From JANMMJ01 sp031373255 (GTDB lineage Bacteria; Pseudomonadota; Alphaproteobacteria; Rhizobiales; Aestuariivirgaceae), in NCBI GenBank assembly GCA_031373255.1, contig JANMMJ010000068.1, forward strand, positions 14,511 to 78,510: a DNA stretch of 64,000 nucleotides, in the 5' to 3' direction. How positions within the stretch are numbered: position 1 is the first letter of the stretch; every line of letters begins with the position of its first letter. The notes under the pieces were generated by a model. That model was given only the letters and a program-made list of their open reading frames with translations. It was not told where the DNA came from and searched no databases. This document shows, one piece after another, positions 50,006-59,100 of this stretch. The translations under genes were made by a program, and so were the position numbers.

Positions 50006-51134
50006 TTCCTCCCAGGCGCCGCTTCATTTCTTTTTCTCTTTCGGCCAACAAAACCAACGTCGCTGCACCATCCTCCGCCATTGCCATCACCGTGCACAGC
50101 GGCCAGCCTGCCTCAACGCGGCTTCCCGCAATTTGCCGGTCCATCGTCCACGCCGGCCAGTCCAGTACCGGAATGCGATCGATGTCACTTTCTGCGTAGA
50201 CGACGGTTGCTGCGCGGTAGCCATCGAACGCGACAGGTGATGCAGGAAGAGCGCCTTGGCATGCAGCGATATGTGCGGAAAACAACCACCCTTCGCTGTC
50301 ATCAAAGATATCGAGCGTTGCGCCCGGCCGTGGATTGATTTCGAGCAGATGGAAGTCCGAACCCTCGACCAGAAAATCAGCGCTATTGAGACCTCGGAGG
50401 CCGGTCGCCGCGGTGAGCCGGTGGCATGCGGCAGCTAGTCTTTCCATAATTGACTGAGACAGATCGGCAGGCCTGATGGCGCCCCCATACCGGAACGGTT
50501 CATCGTGGATTGGGGAAGCCCATTGCCGGCTGAACCCGACGACCTGCGCAAGTTCCCCGTCAGCAAGAAACAGGGCTGAAACGGCAATCCCTGCAACGTG
50601 GCGCTGATAGTAATAATTACCCGCCTGTGGCTCATGCGATGCGTCAGCAACGTGAGCCCCGCCAGTTCCGCCACGTGCTTTGCGGAGCCAGTCTTTTATG
50701 TCATCCGGTCTTTGTAGCTGAACCGCAGGATGCGGAATCGCAAGCGAATGGCACAGAGTGGCAAACGCGAGCGGGTCCTTGAGTGCTTTGACCACATCGG
50801 GCGAATTGCCGAGAATCTGCCAATTTCTGCCCAATTCCTGCAAAGTATCCGGGCAGTTTTCAAATCCGCTGCCATAGACCAGGCCAATGGGTTCGCGCAC
50901 GGACGCAGCGGTAACGTTATTGAGTGCCCGCACCACCGAATCGCCGGAAAAGCCCTCGGCAAAGCTCCCTTCCACCAATTCTGTCTCCCCGGCCTCCTGC
51001 GTGTCGAGGTCGCAAAAGAAATCGACAGTCAATGGCAAGTAGCCCGCCCGGCTAGCGGACTGTGCCAGGGCTCTTCCGGAAGTCGCGGCGATCAGCACTG
51101 CCGGCCTCTCACGCGCTGGTGAATGTTCTGGCAA
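49977..51134 (-). CDS. ATP-grasp ligase, MfnD-like
   Basis: A 385-residue ATP-grasp protein with an unusual N-terminal Rossmann part (VLIAATSGRALAQSASRAGYLPLTVDFFCDLD). The nucleotide-binding core has GGTGGAHV near 155, YYYQRHVAGIAVSALFL near 173, GLRGLNSADFLVEGSDFHLLEINPRPG near 240-266. Methanogen MfnD, a tyramine-glutamate ligase of methanofuran synthesis, belongs to this superfamily. Flanked by mtdB and mch with overlaps of 26 and 29 bases, it is surely part of the same operon. Whether it acts on methanofuran or H4MPT cannot be decided here. Confidence 0.8.
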   Translation of the reverse strand: MPEHSPARERPAVLIAATSGRALAQSASRAGYLPLTVDFFCDLDTQEAGETELVEGSFAEGFSGDSVVRALNNVTAASVREPIGLVYGSGFENCPDTLQELGRNWQILGNSPDVVKALKDPLAFATLCHSLAIPHPAVQLQRPDDIKDWLRKARGGTGGAHVADASHEPQAGNYYYQRHVAGIAVSALFLADGELAQVVGFSRQWASPIHDEPFRYGGAIRPADLSQSIMERLAAACHRLTAATGLRGLNSADFLVEGSDFHLLEINPRPGATLDIFDDSEGWLFSAHIAACQGALPASPVAFDGYRAATVVYAESDIDRIPVLDWPAWTMDRQIAGSRVEAGWPLCTVMAMAEDGAATLVLLAEREKEMKRRLGGNESEGLQHK

Positions 51135-52005
51135 GGTTGAAAGCGTCCCGGAAATCGTAGGTCACTGGTTTCTTTGCGTCGATCATCTGGCGGAATAGCC
51201 CCGACTCGGTGCGGTACTTGACGTTGCCTATGGTGAGCGGCCCGATGCCGACGCAGCCATGCGCTCCAAGTCTCTGGTCGTCGGCCATGACATCAAGTCC
51301 CTCGATACCTGGTGGTGGCACGGCGTTCACATCGGCAGCGACGAGCAGTTTTTTGGCTGCGTTGACTATCTCGTCGTCGAGGACTTTGACACCCGCTCGC
51401 GCCGCGCAAAGGACCACGGACGATCCCTCGACGATGGTTTGCTTCTTCTCGTCGCTGCTGCCATCGGCAAATCGGGTTTTGACGCCAAACCGCGTGGCAA
51501 TCTCATTCGAGGCCTTTTCGACACGTGCCGGACCATCATAGCCAACCAGCGTGACATCAGCCCCTTCCAATGCGGCGATGACCGCCGCCGAGTATCCCAC
51601 CACACCGGTCGCGCCGAAAACCGAAATAGCTTGCCCTGCCAAAGTCTTGCCCTTGCGCTTCAGGGAACGCTCGACACAGGCCACCATGCCGGCAGCCGTC
51701 GTGAACGATCCTGCCGGATCGGCAAACAGGGACACCTGAAAGGGCGGAACCATTGCCTTCTGCGCGGCGTCGAGCATGTCGAGCGCCAGAACCGCGTCGC
51801 GTCCGGCAAAGAAAAACCCGGTGTTCACGCCCGATTGCGGGGGGCGCGAGAATATTGCGTCCTGGACCAGTCCGGTGACTTCGTCGAGCGTGACATTCGT
51901 ATAGGTCACAATCGTGTCGAACCCGGCGTCGGCTGCCATGTTCACGTCAAAAGGGCTCATGTGCTTGAGCGGGGTCACCATGTGAAGGATATGCTTGTCG
52001 GTCAT
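51109..52005 (-). CDS. mtdB: NAD(P)-dependent methylene-H4MPT dehydrogenase
   Basis: A 298-residue dehydrogenase that oxidises methylene-H4MPT to methenyl-H4MPT. The N-terminus KHILHMVTPLKHMSPFDVNMAADAGFD holds the pterin. The Rossmann motif SVFGATGVVGYSAAVIAALEGADVTLVGYD lies near 125-154. ADVNAVPPPGIEGLD near 225 is typical of MtdB. It overlaps mptG by 4 bases. The THF-preferring paralogue MtdA is not in the window, so the sequence-based choice of MtdB is strengthened by context. Confidence 0.95.
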   Translation of the reverse strand: MTDKHILHMVTPLKHMSPFDVNMAADAGFDTIVTYTNVTLDEVTGLVQDAIFSRPPQSGVNTGFFFAGRDAVLALDMLDAAQKAMVPPFQVSLFADPAGSFTTAAGMVACVERSLKRKGKTLAGQAISVFGATGVVGYSAAVIAALEGADVTLVGYDGPARVEKASNEIATRFGVKTRFADGSSDEKKQTIVEGSSVVLCAARAGVKVLDDEIVNAAKKLLVAADVNAVPPPGIEGLDVMADDQRLGAHGCVGIGPLTIGNVKYRTESGLFRQMIDAKKPVTYDFRDAFNLARTFTSA

Positions 52006-52961
52006 TCAGTCTGTCTCCCCGCCGATATGACGGCGCCTTGGTTGTTGCCAGATACGATTTGAAGTGAAAGGCCCAGGGTCTTCGCCCGGTCTCTCACGGT
52101 TGATTCCAGTTTTGCGGCGTCGTTCGCCGTTGCGGAAAACGCAAAGCCTGTTGGTCCCCAGGAACTCTGACCGCAACCGGCGGCCCCCGCAGCTTCCAGC
52201 ATTGCGGCAATTTCACCGACGGCCTGGCTGGTGTAGCGTCCGCCCTGCGCTGGCGTAAAATGATCTCCCAGCCGGCGCTGCGTTTCCGCAATGGCCGATC
52301 CGAAGGCGATGATGTCCTGCTCGATAAGAGCCGGCCACGCCTTCATCAACGTGAGGCGGCAGAGATGCCCGGCCTCCGCATCGGAAAAGGCCGGAAGCTG
52401 CGCGAAGGCCCGTGTTTCGGCCTTGCCGTTCATGCCCTTGGCACGATGATCGAAAATCAGGAGAATGCGCCAGGCGGCTGGGAACGGGACTTGCGCAATG
52501 ACAGGCGGCGGCATTGCACTGGCGCCGCGGCCGCCGTCGAGCACCACCCCGCCACCATTGAACAGGCCTATCCCGATGCCAGAGCGAGCCCCACGCTCCA
52601 GCAACTGCGCATCGCTCCGCGGATCAAGCGGCATGTCATGGAGCTTCCGCACGCCCGCAGCTATGGCAAGCGCAAGCTGCGTCCCCGATCCGAGCCCGGC
52701 ATGCGGGGGAATGATTTCTGGGATCTCAAGATGAATACCGCCATTTACCTTCAGTGCGTCCTGCAGCCGGGCAAGGTAGTTTGCCGCGCGGGCTCGCTCG
52801 TCTCCACTGACCGAAGTTTCCCGGCCGCGAGACATGGTGATTCGCGTCTGCGGGCCGTCGATGGCAAGGCCGATGCTGCCGAATTTCCGTCCCAGGCTTC
52901 CATTGAGATCAAGGAACCCAAGATGCAGGCGTGCGGGCACTCTGACAGTGACGCTGTCCAT
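52002..52961 (-). CDS. mptG: Beta-ribofuranosylaminobenzene 5'-phosphate synthase
   Basis: A 319-residue GHMP-kinase-fold enzyme that joins 4-aminobenzoate (or 4-hydroxybenzoate) with PRPP, the first committed step in making the H4MPT side chain. The N-terminus VTVRVPARLHLGFLDLNGSLGRKFGSIG and the glycine-rich loop PPHAGLGSGTQLALAIAAG are diagnostic; GQSSWGPTGFAF near 270 is the third family motif. The ATG at 52961 is chosen because an upstream extension (26 codons) is not family-like. First gene of the leftward operon mptG-mtdB-ATP-grasp-mch-ATP-grasp-CitG-like. Confidence 0.94.
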   Translation of the reverse strand: MDSVTVRVPARLHLGFLDLNGSLGRKFGSIGLAIDGPQTRITMSRGRETSVSGDERARAANYLARLQDALKVNGGIHLEIPEIIPPHAGLGSGTQLALAIAAGVRKLHDMPLDPRSDAQLLERGARSGIGIGLFNGGGVVLDGGRGASAMPPPVIAQVPFPAAWRILLIFDHRAKGMNGKAETRAFAQLPAFSDAEAGHLCRLTLMKAWPALIEQDIIAFGSAIAETQRRLGDHFTPAQGGRYTSQAVGEIAAMLEAAGAAGCGQSSWGPTGFAFSATANDAAKLESTVRDRAKTLGLSLQIVSGNNQGAVISAGRQTE

Positions 52962-53072
52962 AAACCACCAGATAAAGCAGTGCCCACTTGGCAGAAGCAC
53001 CCCGGAGTGTTGTAATCTCCACAGGTTCCTCAGCCACAATCAATGTGGCAGATGAAGAAAGGACGTTCAACC

Positions 53073-53456
53073 ATGAACGAACGTATCCAAGAGCGCACCT
53101 ACTCGGACGAGGAGGTGCAAGCCAGATTGGCAGCCGAACTCCCCAAGTGGAAGCTGGAAGGAGGCATGATTCGCCGCACCTTCCGCACCAATAGCTGGAA
53201 GAGCACGCTGATGGTGATCAACACAGTTGGCCATCTTGCCGAAGCCGCATGGCATCATCCCGATATCACCGCGTCCTATGCCTGGGTGGAAGTCCGTCTG
53301 GTCAATCATGCGGCAAAGGGAATCACCGATAAGGATTTCGAACTCGCCAGGAAGATCGAGGAAGTGGTTGGCTGGCAGCCAGGCAAGGACGGCGGGGCAC
53401 TGAAGGGTACGCCCCAGGACGATCAGCGATTTGCCTATATAAAGTACGACAAGTAA
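53073..53456 (+). CDS. Pterin-4a-carbinolamine dehydratase homologue
   Basis: A 127-residue protein of the PCD/DcoH family. The active-site signature is AEAAWHHPDITASYAWVEVRLVNHAAKGIT near 52-80, with the HHP and NH residues of the catalytic site. It is somewhat longer than stand-alone PCDs (about 100). There is no aromatic amino-acid hydroxylase nearby; in methylotrophs the gene is found with H4MPT genes and may act on a pterin hydrate. It is divergent from mptG (111 bases) and 106 bases upstream of fhcB. The ATG at 53073 has a purine-rich AAAGGA site upstream. Confidence 0.87.
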   Translation: MNERIQERTYSDEEVQARLAAELPKWKLEGGMIRRTFRTNSWKSTLMVINTVGHLAEAAWHHPDITASYAWVEVRLVNHAAKGITDKDFELARKIEEVVGWQPGKDGGALKGTPQDDQRFAYIKYDK

Positions 53457-53562
53457 CGACAATTGGCGTCGCGACAAAGCTGGTAGGGATGGCGAAAGGA
53501 TTTGCTTCGCCTCCAAATAATCTTCGGCTAAGGTGGGCTGGGCACCTCTTTAGTGATTGGCG

Positions 53563-54567
53563 ATGGTAGAAGCGCGTATTTCTGGCCGCGCTGCTAGCCT
53601 TTCGGCTGCAGTTACGGAAGCGGCGGTGATCCTTGGGCGTGCCCGATTTCCCTTGGTTGCTGGTCTCGGCAGCGACGTGTCCGGCGTTCGCGCGGCGCTG
53701 GCGCGGCATCTTCGCGGCGCATTCGATCACATGGCAAGCGCAAGCCTTCTCACTGATCTCGCGGTCTTGCAGCGCTCCGGGTGGATGACGGTTTCGCCCA
53801 CCGAAGTTTCGCGTAGCTGCGATGTGCTGTTGGCAATAGGCGTATCAGGCGATTGGCCGGATCGGTTTTTTGGGCAACGCAAGCAGCCGGATATTCTCAG
53901 GATCACGCCAAAGGCGGCCGCTGCGTCTTTCGCTATCCTGCGCGCACTGGTGAACGATGTTCCTGCCACCCGACTCGGCAAGGCAGCCGGCAAATTAAAA
54001 CCGGCAGCCGCCCAGCTTCGCGCCGCAATATTTGGCGTGGCAGTCTGGCAGCCGGGGAGTATCGACGAACCTACGGTCGAAATGCTGATGGGCTTGGTGC
54101 GCGATCTTAACCGGCACACCCGGTTTTCCAGCATGGCGCTCGCCGGTGAAAGCAACGGCAGCGGCGCCAATCTGGTGTCAGGCTGGCTCACCGGCCTGCC
54201 TTTGCGGACAAGTCTCGCAGGCGCTGCCCCTGTACACGATCCCTGGACGTTCTCGGCGGATCGGCTGGTGTCGTCTGGTGAAGCCGATGTGGCACTGTGG
54301 GTGTCGACGTTTGATCAATCCCTTCCGGACTGGATGGACAGTCTGCCAACCGTGGCGCTCGTCGCCAAAGGCACCACCGCCAGGAATTGGCCGGCCGTCC
54401 TGATCGAGACGGGAACGCCGGGCATCGACCATGACGGCATCGTCTTTGATGGACGAACCGGAGCATTGGGCCTGCGGAAATGCGTCCAAGGGACAGGCGC
54501 CCCGTCTGCCGGCGATGTTCTCGATCAAATTCATGGTGCTCTTCAGAAGCGGGATGCCGCCGCATGA
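53563..54567 (+). CDS. fhcB: Formyltransferase/hydrolase complex subunit B
   Basis: A 334-residue subunit related to FwdB/FmdB of formylmethanofuran dehydrogenase. In methanogens this subunit binds tungsten or molybdopterin and an iron-sulfur cluster; here the N-terminal cluster cysteines are absent, and only scattered Cys remain, as in the bacterial hydrolytic complex, which has no redox centre. FPLVAGLGSDVSGVRAALARHLRG near 30 and GFDHDGIVFDGR-like GIDHDGIVFDGRTGALGLRKC near 290 are family patterns. An in-frame TTG at 53557 is less likely than the ATG. It overlaps fhcA by 4 bases. Confidence 0.93.
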   Translation: MVEARISGRAASLSAAVTEAAVILGRARFPLVAGLGSDVSGVRAALARHLRGAFDHMASASLLTDLAVLQRSGWMTVSPTEVSRSCDVLLAIGVSGDWPDRFFGQRKQPDILRITPKAAAASFAILRALVNDVPATRLGKAAGKLKPAAAQLRAAIFGVAVWQPGSIDEPTVEMLMGLVRDLNRHTRFSSMALAGESNGSGANLVSGWLTGLPLRTSLAGAAPVHDPWTFSADRLVSSGEADVALWVSTFDQSLPDWMDSLPTVALVAKGTTARNWPAVLIETGTPGIDHDGIVFDGRTGALGLRKCVQGTGAPSAGDVLDQIHGALQKRDAAA

Positions 54568-56195
54568 TTCGACTGAAGGGCGGCCGCGTCATAGATCCCG
54601 TGAGCGGCCCCGAGGCAACACGCGATCTGTGGATCGAGGGCGATCGCATGGTCGATGCACCAGCCCATGGCCGGGCCAGCGAAACTATTGAGCTCAATGG
54701 CCGGATCGTCATGGCCGGTGCGATCGACATCCACTCCCACATTGCGGGTGGCAATGTGAACACCGCGCGGCTGCTGCTTCCCGAAGAGCACAAGGCCCAT
54801 GTCGCGCGGCCGCATGAAACTCATCTCTCCGCCGCTGGATGGACGACGGAGGAAACAGGCCGGCTCTACGCACAGATGGGGTTCACCACGGTCGTTGAGC
54901 CTGCTGTGGTGCCGTCACACGCCTTGCACGCACATCTTGAACTCAACGACGTTCCCTTTATCGACAAGGCAGGCCTCTGCGTCCTCGGCAATGACGATTT
55001 CCTGCTGGATATGATCAGGCGGGGCGATAGCGCCAATGCCATCACCGACTATGTGGCCCACATGGTCTCGGCCACGCGGGCTCTGGGCGTAAAGGTGATC
55101 AATGCCGGTGCTGCAGCGGCCTTCAAGCAGAATGCCCGCAGTTTCTCGCTTGATGATGTTGTCCCGTCCTATGGCGTCTCGTCGCGCCGCATCGTCGAGG
55201 CCTTGCAGGATGCGGTGGAAACGCTGGGCATCCCGCATCCGCTGCATGTCCATTGCAACAATCTTGGCGAAGCAGGCAATGCCGATACCGCCGTGGCGAC
55301 AATGGAGGCGGCGCGCGGCCGTCCGGTCCACTTCGCCCACATGCAGTTCTATGGCTATGGATCGGAAGGAAAGCGCGGCTTCTCGTCGGCAGCACCTCGT
55401 ATCGCTGAGGAGGTCAACCGGCGGCCCAACGTGACCATCGATATCGGCCAGGTGATGTTCGGCCAGACCGTTACCGTTTCCTGCGATGTCATGCGCCAGT
55501 TCACCGCCCGCGATCAGGCGCGCCCGCGAAAATGGGTAATCTGGGATGGCGAGGCCTCGGGAGGTGGCATCGTTCCTTACAAATACAGCGCCAGGAGCTT
55601 CTACAACGCCGTCCAATGGGCCGTTGGCCTTGAACTTTTCCTGCTCGTCAATGATCCCTGGCGCGTGTTTTTTACGACCGATCATCCCAATGGTGCGCCG
55701 TTCACCTCCTATCCGGAGATATTCGCCCTCTTGATGGATCGCAACGTGCGGGCCGAATGGATCGCTGCATTGCCGCATTCGGCCATGAAGATGACGACGC
55801 TGCCAGCGCTCGAGCGCGAATATTCGTTGGGCGAGATCGCCATCATGACCCGCGCCGCTCCTGCAAGGCTTCTCGGATTGAAGGACCGCGGCCATCTGGG
55901 CGTTGGCGCCCTTGCTGACATTGCCATCTACGACGATAGGCCGGATCGCGCCGCGATGTTCCGCGCTGCCGACCGGGTGTTCAAGAGCGGGATCGAGATC
56001 GTTCGCGGCGGCCGCGTCTTGGGCAGGAGTTTTGGCAAGGCCCTGACACTCGCTGTCTCATCTGAATCAGCGATGGCGCGCCGCCTGTCGGCCTATACCG
56101 AACAGGTCTACGGCCTTCCCGCCGATATGTTTGCGGTGCCGGCCGATCTGCCCGGCAATAACGATCCATTTGGAATCGTGTCATGCGGACGCTGA
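54564..56195 (+). CDS. fhcA: Formyltransferase/hydrolase complex subunit A
   Basis: A 543-residue amidohydrolase-fold subunit that hydrolyses formylmethanofuran to formate. The metal site has IDIHSHIAGG near 53 and further His in HVHCNNLGEAGN near 232, FAHMQFYG near 260 and FTTDHPNGAPFTSYPE near 370. PHSAMKMTTLPALEREYSLGEIAIMTRAAPARLLGL near 405-440 is the typical C-terminal part. The ATG at 54564 overlaps fhcB; the longer upstream frame is inside fhcB. Overlaps fhcD by 13 bases. Confidence 0.95.
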   Translation: MIRLKGGRVIDPVSGPEATRDLWIEGDRMVDAPAHGRASETIELNGRIVMAGAIDIHSHIAGGNVNTARLLLPEEHKAHVARPHETHLSAAGWTTEETGRLYAQMGFTTVVEPAVVPSHALHAHLELNDVPFIDKAGLCVLGNDDFLLDMIRRGDSANAITDYVAHMVSATRALGVKVINAGAAAAFKQNARSFSLDDVVPSYGVSSRRIVEALQDAVETLGIPHPLHVHCNNLGEAGNADTAVATMEAARGRPVHFAHMQFYGYGSEGKRGFSSAAPRIAEEVNRRPNVTIDIGQVMFGQTVTVSCDVMRQFTARDQARPRKWVIWDGEASGGGIVPYKYSARSFYNAVQWAVGLELFLLVNDPWRVFFTTDHPNGAPFTSYPEIFALLMDRNVRAEWIAALPHSAMKMTTLPALEREYSLGEIAIMTRAAPARLLGLKDRGHLGVGALADIAIYDDRPDRAAMFRAADRVFKSGIEIVRGGRVLGRSFGKALTLAVSSESAMARRLSAYTEQVYGLPADMFAVPADLPGNNDPFGIVSCGR

Positions 56196-57091
56196 AGGTC
56201 AGGGGCTTGCGCATCGACGACAGCTTCGCCGAGGCCTTTCCGATGAGCGGCACAGCCATCATCATTACTGCACCCACGCTCAAATGGGCCCGTCAGGCCG
56301 CGACCACCATGACCGGCTTCGCCACGTCGGTCATTGCCTGCGGCTGCGAGGCGGGCATCGACCGCGCGCTCACGGCGAAGGAAACCCCCGATGGCCGTCC
56401 GGGCGTCCGCGTCCTGCTTTTCGCCATGGCGCCCGACATGCTGCAGACGCAACTGATGAACCGGCTCGGCCAGTGCGTGCTCACCTGTCCGGGAACCGCC
56501 TGTTACGCCGATATCGGGGGCGAAAAGAAGCTCAAGCTTGGCTCCGCCATCCGCTACTTCGCCGATGGCTGGCAGATCTCCAAGAAGATCGGCGGCAGGC
56601 ACTTCTGGCGCATGCCGGTGATGGAGGGCGAGTTCGTCTGCGAAGCCACGACTGGCATGACGCAAAAGGCGGTCGGCGGCGGTAACCTTCTGATTATGGG
56701 GGATGATTTCGCCACGACCCTCAGGGCCACCGAAGCTGCCGTGGCCGCCATTGGCAAGGTGAAGGATGCCATCATGCCGTTTCCCGGCGGCATCGTGCGC
56801 TCGGGTTCAAAAATTGGCTCGAAATACAAGGCGCTCATCGCATCGACCAATCATTTCTATTGCCCCACCCTGAAGGGTGCCGTCGCCACTGAACTTGATG
56901 ACGATATCGGCTGCGTCCTCGAGATTGTTATTGATGGGTTGACGTCGGAAGCAGTTTCGGCGGCGATGCGCGCCGGGCTTGCCGCGATCATCCGGCTCGG
57001 CCCCAAACGCGGCGCGCTCCGCGTTGGCGCCGGAAACTATGGTGGCAAACTCGGACCCCATCACTATCATCTGAAAGACCTGCTGCCATGA
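56183..57091 (+). CDS. fhcD: Formylmethanofuran-H4MPT formyltransferase, subunit D
   Basis: A 302-residue transferase that moves the formyl group from formyl-H4MPT to methanofuran. Starting with LKVRGLRIDDSFAEAFPMSGTAIIITA, it has CGCEAGIDRALTAKETPDGRPGVRVLLFA near 52-80, GQCVLTCPGTACYADIG near 95 and FPGGIVRSGSKIGSKYKALIASTNHFYCPTLKG near 194-228. Length equals that of archaeal Ftr. It lies within fhcBADC with overlaps on both sides. Confidence 0.96.
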   Translation: MRTLKVRGLRIDDSFAEAFPMSGTAIIITAPTLKWARQAATTMTGFATSVIACGCEAGIDRALTAKETPDGRPGVRVLLFAMAPDMLQTQLMNRLGQCVLTCPGTACYADIGGEKKLKLGSAIRYFADGWQISKKIGGRHFWRMPVMEGEFVCEATTGMTQKAVGGGNLLIMGDDFATTLRATEAAVAAIGKVKDAIMPFPGGIVRSGSKIGSKYKALIASTNHFYCPTLKGAVATELDDDIGCVLEIVIDGLTSEAVSAAMRAGLAAIIRLGPKRGALRVGAGNYGGKLGPHHYHLKDLLP

Positions 57092-57897
57092 GCGTCCTCG
57101 TATTCACATTGCGAGCCGAGCCTGAGCAGCGCCTCAATCTTTCAACACTCGTTCCGCATCGCTTGGACAAGCTTACCCAGAGGGAGATCGAAAGCATCGC
57201 GATTGAAACCACCAAGGTGGTGACGAAAGTCGGCGACATGTTTCGTGTCAGGAAGGGCGATCCCGCTCAGATTCGCTTTGCTGGCGGTTCCAGGCGCTTT
57301 GACAGGATCGCCGAGGCAATGACCGCAGGCACGATTTTGGTCGAAGGCGATGTCGGCGCCAGGGCCGGCCGACTTATGAATTCCGGAACCCTCACGGTCT
57401 CCGGCAGTGCAGGACCTTGGGTTGGATCCGGCATGGAGGGTGGCAGCATTATCGTCGCCGGCGATGTGGGAGAATGGCTGGGGGGACCTCTGCCCGGAGA
57501 AATGGCCGGCATGCGGGGCGGCGTCGTCACGGTGAAGGGAAATGCCGGCCGCGAAGCCGGGCATCGGCTTCGCCGGGGCACCATCATCATAGGCAAGAAG
57601 GCTGGCCCCTATGCAGGCCGCGCCATGATTGCTGGTACATTGATAATTGCCGGTGGTGCTGGGCCACTGCCGGGTTATCTGATGCGGCGTGGCACCATCG
57701 TCTTGAATGAGGCCCCGGAACAGCTTTCACCAACTTTTGCCGATTCGGGCCCGGTCGAACTGGTGTTCGCCCGGCTTCTGGCAGAATCGGTGAAACTACA
57801 GGCCCCAGCCGCTGCAAAAATCCTCAATCGGCCTCTGCGCCGTCTTTCAGGCGATCTCGCTTTGGAAGGCAAAGGCGAAATATTGTTGCCGGTATGA
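57088..57897 (+). CDS. fhcC: Formyltransferase/hydrolase complex subunit C
   Basis: A 269-residue structural subunit with a right-handed beta-helix of the FwdC/GltS type. Repeating turns such as AGTILVEGDVGARAGRLMNSGTLTVSGSAG and GGSIIVAGDVGEWLGGPLPGEMAGMRGGVVTVKGNAG run from about residue 75 to 205. It scaffolds the complex. It overlaps fhcD by 4 bases and is the last gene of fhcBADC. No clear terminator follows. Confidence 0.95.
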   Translation: MSVLVFTLRAEPEQRLNLSTLVPHRLDKLTQREIESIAIETTKVVTKVGDMFRVRKGDPAQIRFAGGSRRFDRIAEAMTAGTILVEGDVGARAGRLMNSGTLTVSGSAGPWVGSGMEGGSIIVAGDVGEWLGGPLPGEMAGMRGGVVTVKGNAGREAGHRLRRGTIIIGKKAGPYAGRAMIAGTLIIAGGAGPLPGYLMRRGTIVLNEAPEQLSPTFADSGPVELVFARLLAESVKLQAPAAAKILNRPLRRLSGDLALEGKGEILLPV

Positions 57898-57945
57898 AAC
57901 CGGGCGCCGCAAATTTTCGTTAAGTTCAGGGAAAGGACCGACTCC

Positions 57946-58155
57946 ATGCTCGTTGCACTTGTTCTGACTGTTTGCTCGATTGGGGAACCGCAGGATTGCA
58001 AGAACCAGGAATTTGTATTCGAAAGCCACGGGAGCTTGTCCCAGTGCATGTATGAGGCGACGCCATGGATTGCCGAATGGTCATCGGCCCATCCCCAGGT
58101 GAAAGTTACCCGCTGGAAGTGCGAAGTTCCAGGCGCCAGCGGCCAGCCGACATAA
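57946..58155 (+). CDS. Small cysteine-containing secreted or membrane-associated protein
   Basis: A 69-residue protein with a short hydrophobic N-terminus (MLVALVLTVCSIGEP) and Cys residues at about 10, 18, 34 and 59 that could form two disulfides. WIAEWSSAHPQVKVTRWKCEVP is a pattern seen in a small family in Hyphomicrobiales. AAAGGA lies about 10 bases before the start. It is 48 bases after fhcC and may be read from the same transcript. No function known. Confidence 0.72.
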   Translation: MLVALVLTVCSIGEPQDCKNQEFVFESHGSLSQCMYEATPWIAEWSSAHPQVKVTRWKCEVPGASGQPT

Positions 58156-58211
58156 GCGTCACCCGATTGTGATATGACGGCTGCATCCGCAGACGTGATA
58201 ACCGGAGCGAC

Positions 58212-58994
58212 ATGAAAAATTCCCGCCTTATGCTGGTTGCAGCCCTTGTTGCGTGTTCACTCGCACTTCCGGTAGCAAATGCTCAGGACCTTCTGAAAAA
58301 TCTCGATCTCAGTTCCCCGGCTTTCACCGAAGCTGAAATGACGCGCGCCGACATCGAGACAATAATTGCCGCAGGGAAGCCCATCGACCTGTCGGAAAAA
58401 TCGTTGAACGGGCTCGACCTTTCCGGCCTCAACCTGAAAGGTGCGACCTTTCGCGCCGCCCGGATGAACAAGGTCAACCTCTCGAATGCCAATCTTGAGG
58501 GTGCAATTCTGGACCAAGCCTGGATGTTGTCTGCCAATCTGAACCATGCCAATCTCAAGGGTGCCAACCTTTTCGGTACCCAGCTCATCGGCGCAAGCGC
58601 CGACGCCGCGGATTTCACCGGCTCCGTCATTGCCGCCGATCTGACCAATGCCAGTTTGAACGGCGCCCGTTTCGACAACGCCGTTCTCGGGGCGGACATG
58701 AAAAATCAGTCCATGGGTCTCATGCGGGCGGTTATGAAATCCGCCAGGCTGGAAGGTGCGAGCTTCGCAGGATCCGACCTGAGCCGCACCGACCTTCAGT
58801 TTACGAAGATGACGGGGGCAAACCTCAAGGGCGCCAATCTCATGGGTGCGGATGCGAGCGGTGCCGACATGACCGGCGCGGACGCGACCGGCGCCAATTT
58901 CATGAACACCGACGTAACGTCGGCTACGCTCAAGGGCATGACCGGCGCCGATTTCATGGGCGCCAGAAACCTCAATCGCGCTTTCAGGGACTGA
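58212..58994 (+). CDS. Exported pentapeptide-repeat protein
   Basis: A 260-residue protein with a signal peptide (residues 1-24, ending VANAQD). From about residue 67 to the end it is made of pentapeptide repeats of the A(D/N)LxG type (for example LDLSGLNLKGATFRAARMNKVNL and GANLMGADASGADMTGADATGANF), which fold as a square beta-helix. About thirty-five repeats can be counted, with a break near 165. It has its own ribosome binding site (CGGAG). Members act by protein contact, but the partner is unknown. Confidence 0.88.
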   Translation: MKNSRLMLVAALVACSLALPVANAQDLLKNLDLSSPAFTEAEMTRADIETIIAAGKPIDLSEKSLNGLDLSGLNLKGATFRAARMNKVNLSNANLEGAILDQAWMLSANLNHANLKGANLFGTQLIGASADAADFTGSVIAADLTNASLNGARFDNAVLGADMKNQSMGLMRAVMKSARLEGASFAGSDLSRTDLQFTKMTGANLKGANLMGADASGADMTGADATGANFMNTDVTSATLKGMTGADFMGARNLNRAFRD

Positions 58995-59100
58995 GCTACG
59001 GGTCAAAAAGACCAATTGCGGCCCCATTTCCCCGCCCTATATTCGCTCGTCTCGGTGCCGGAAACTGGCGCTGGCTTAAATGGGAGCGAAAGCAATCAAC

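Noticed and set aside
53563..54567. FhcB as a molybdenum or tungsten formylmethanofuran dehydrogenase subunit
   Set aside because: The N-terminal iron-sulfur cysteines and the cofactor ligand region are not recognisable, and no fwdDEFG-type genes follow, so the hydrolytic Fhc complex fits better.
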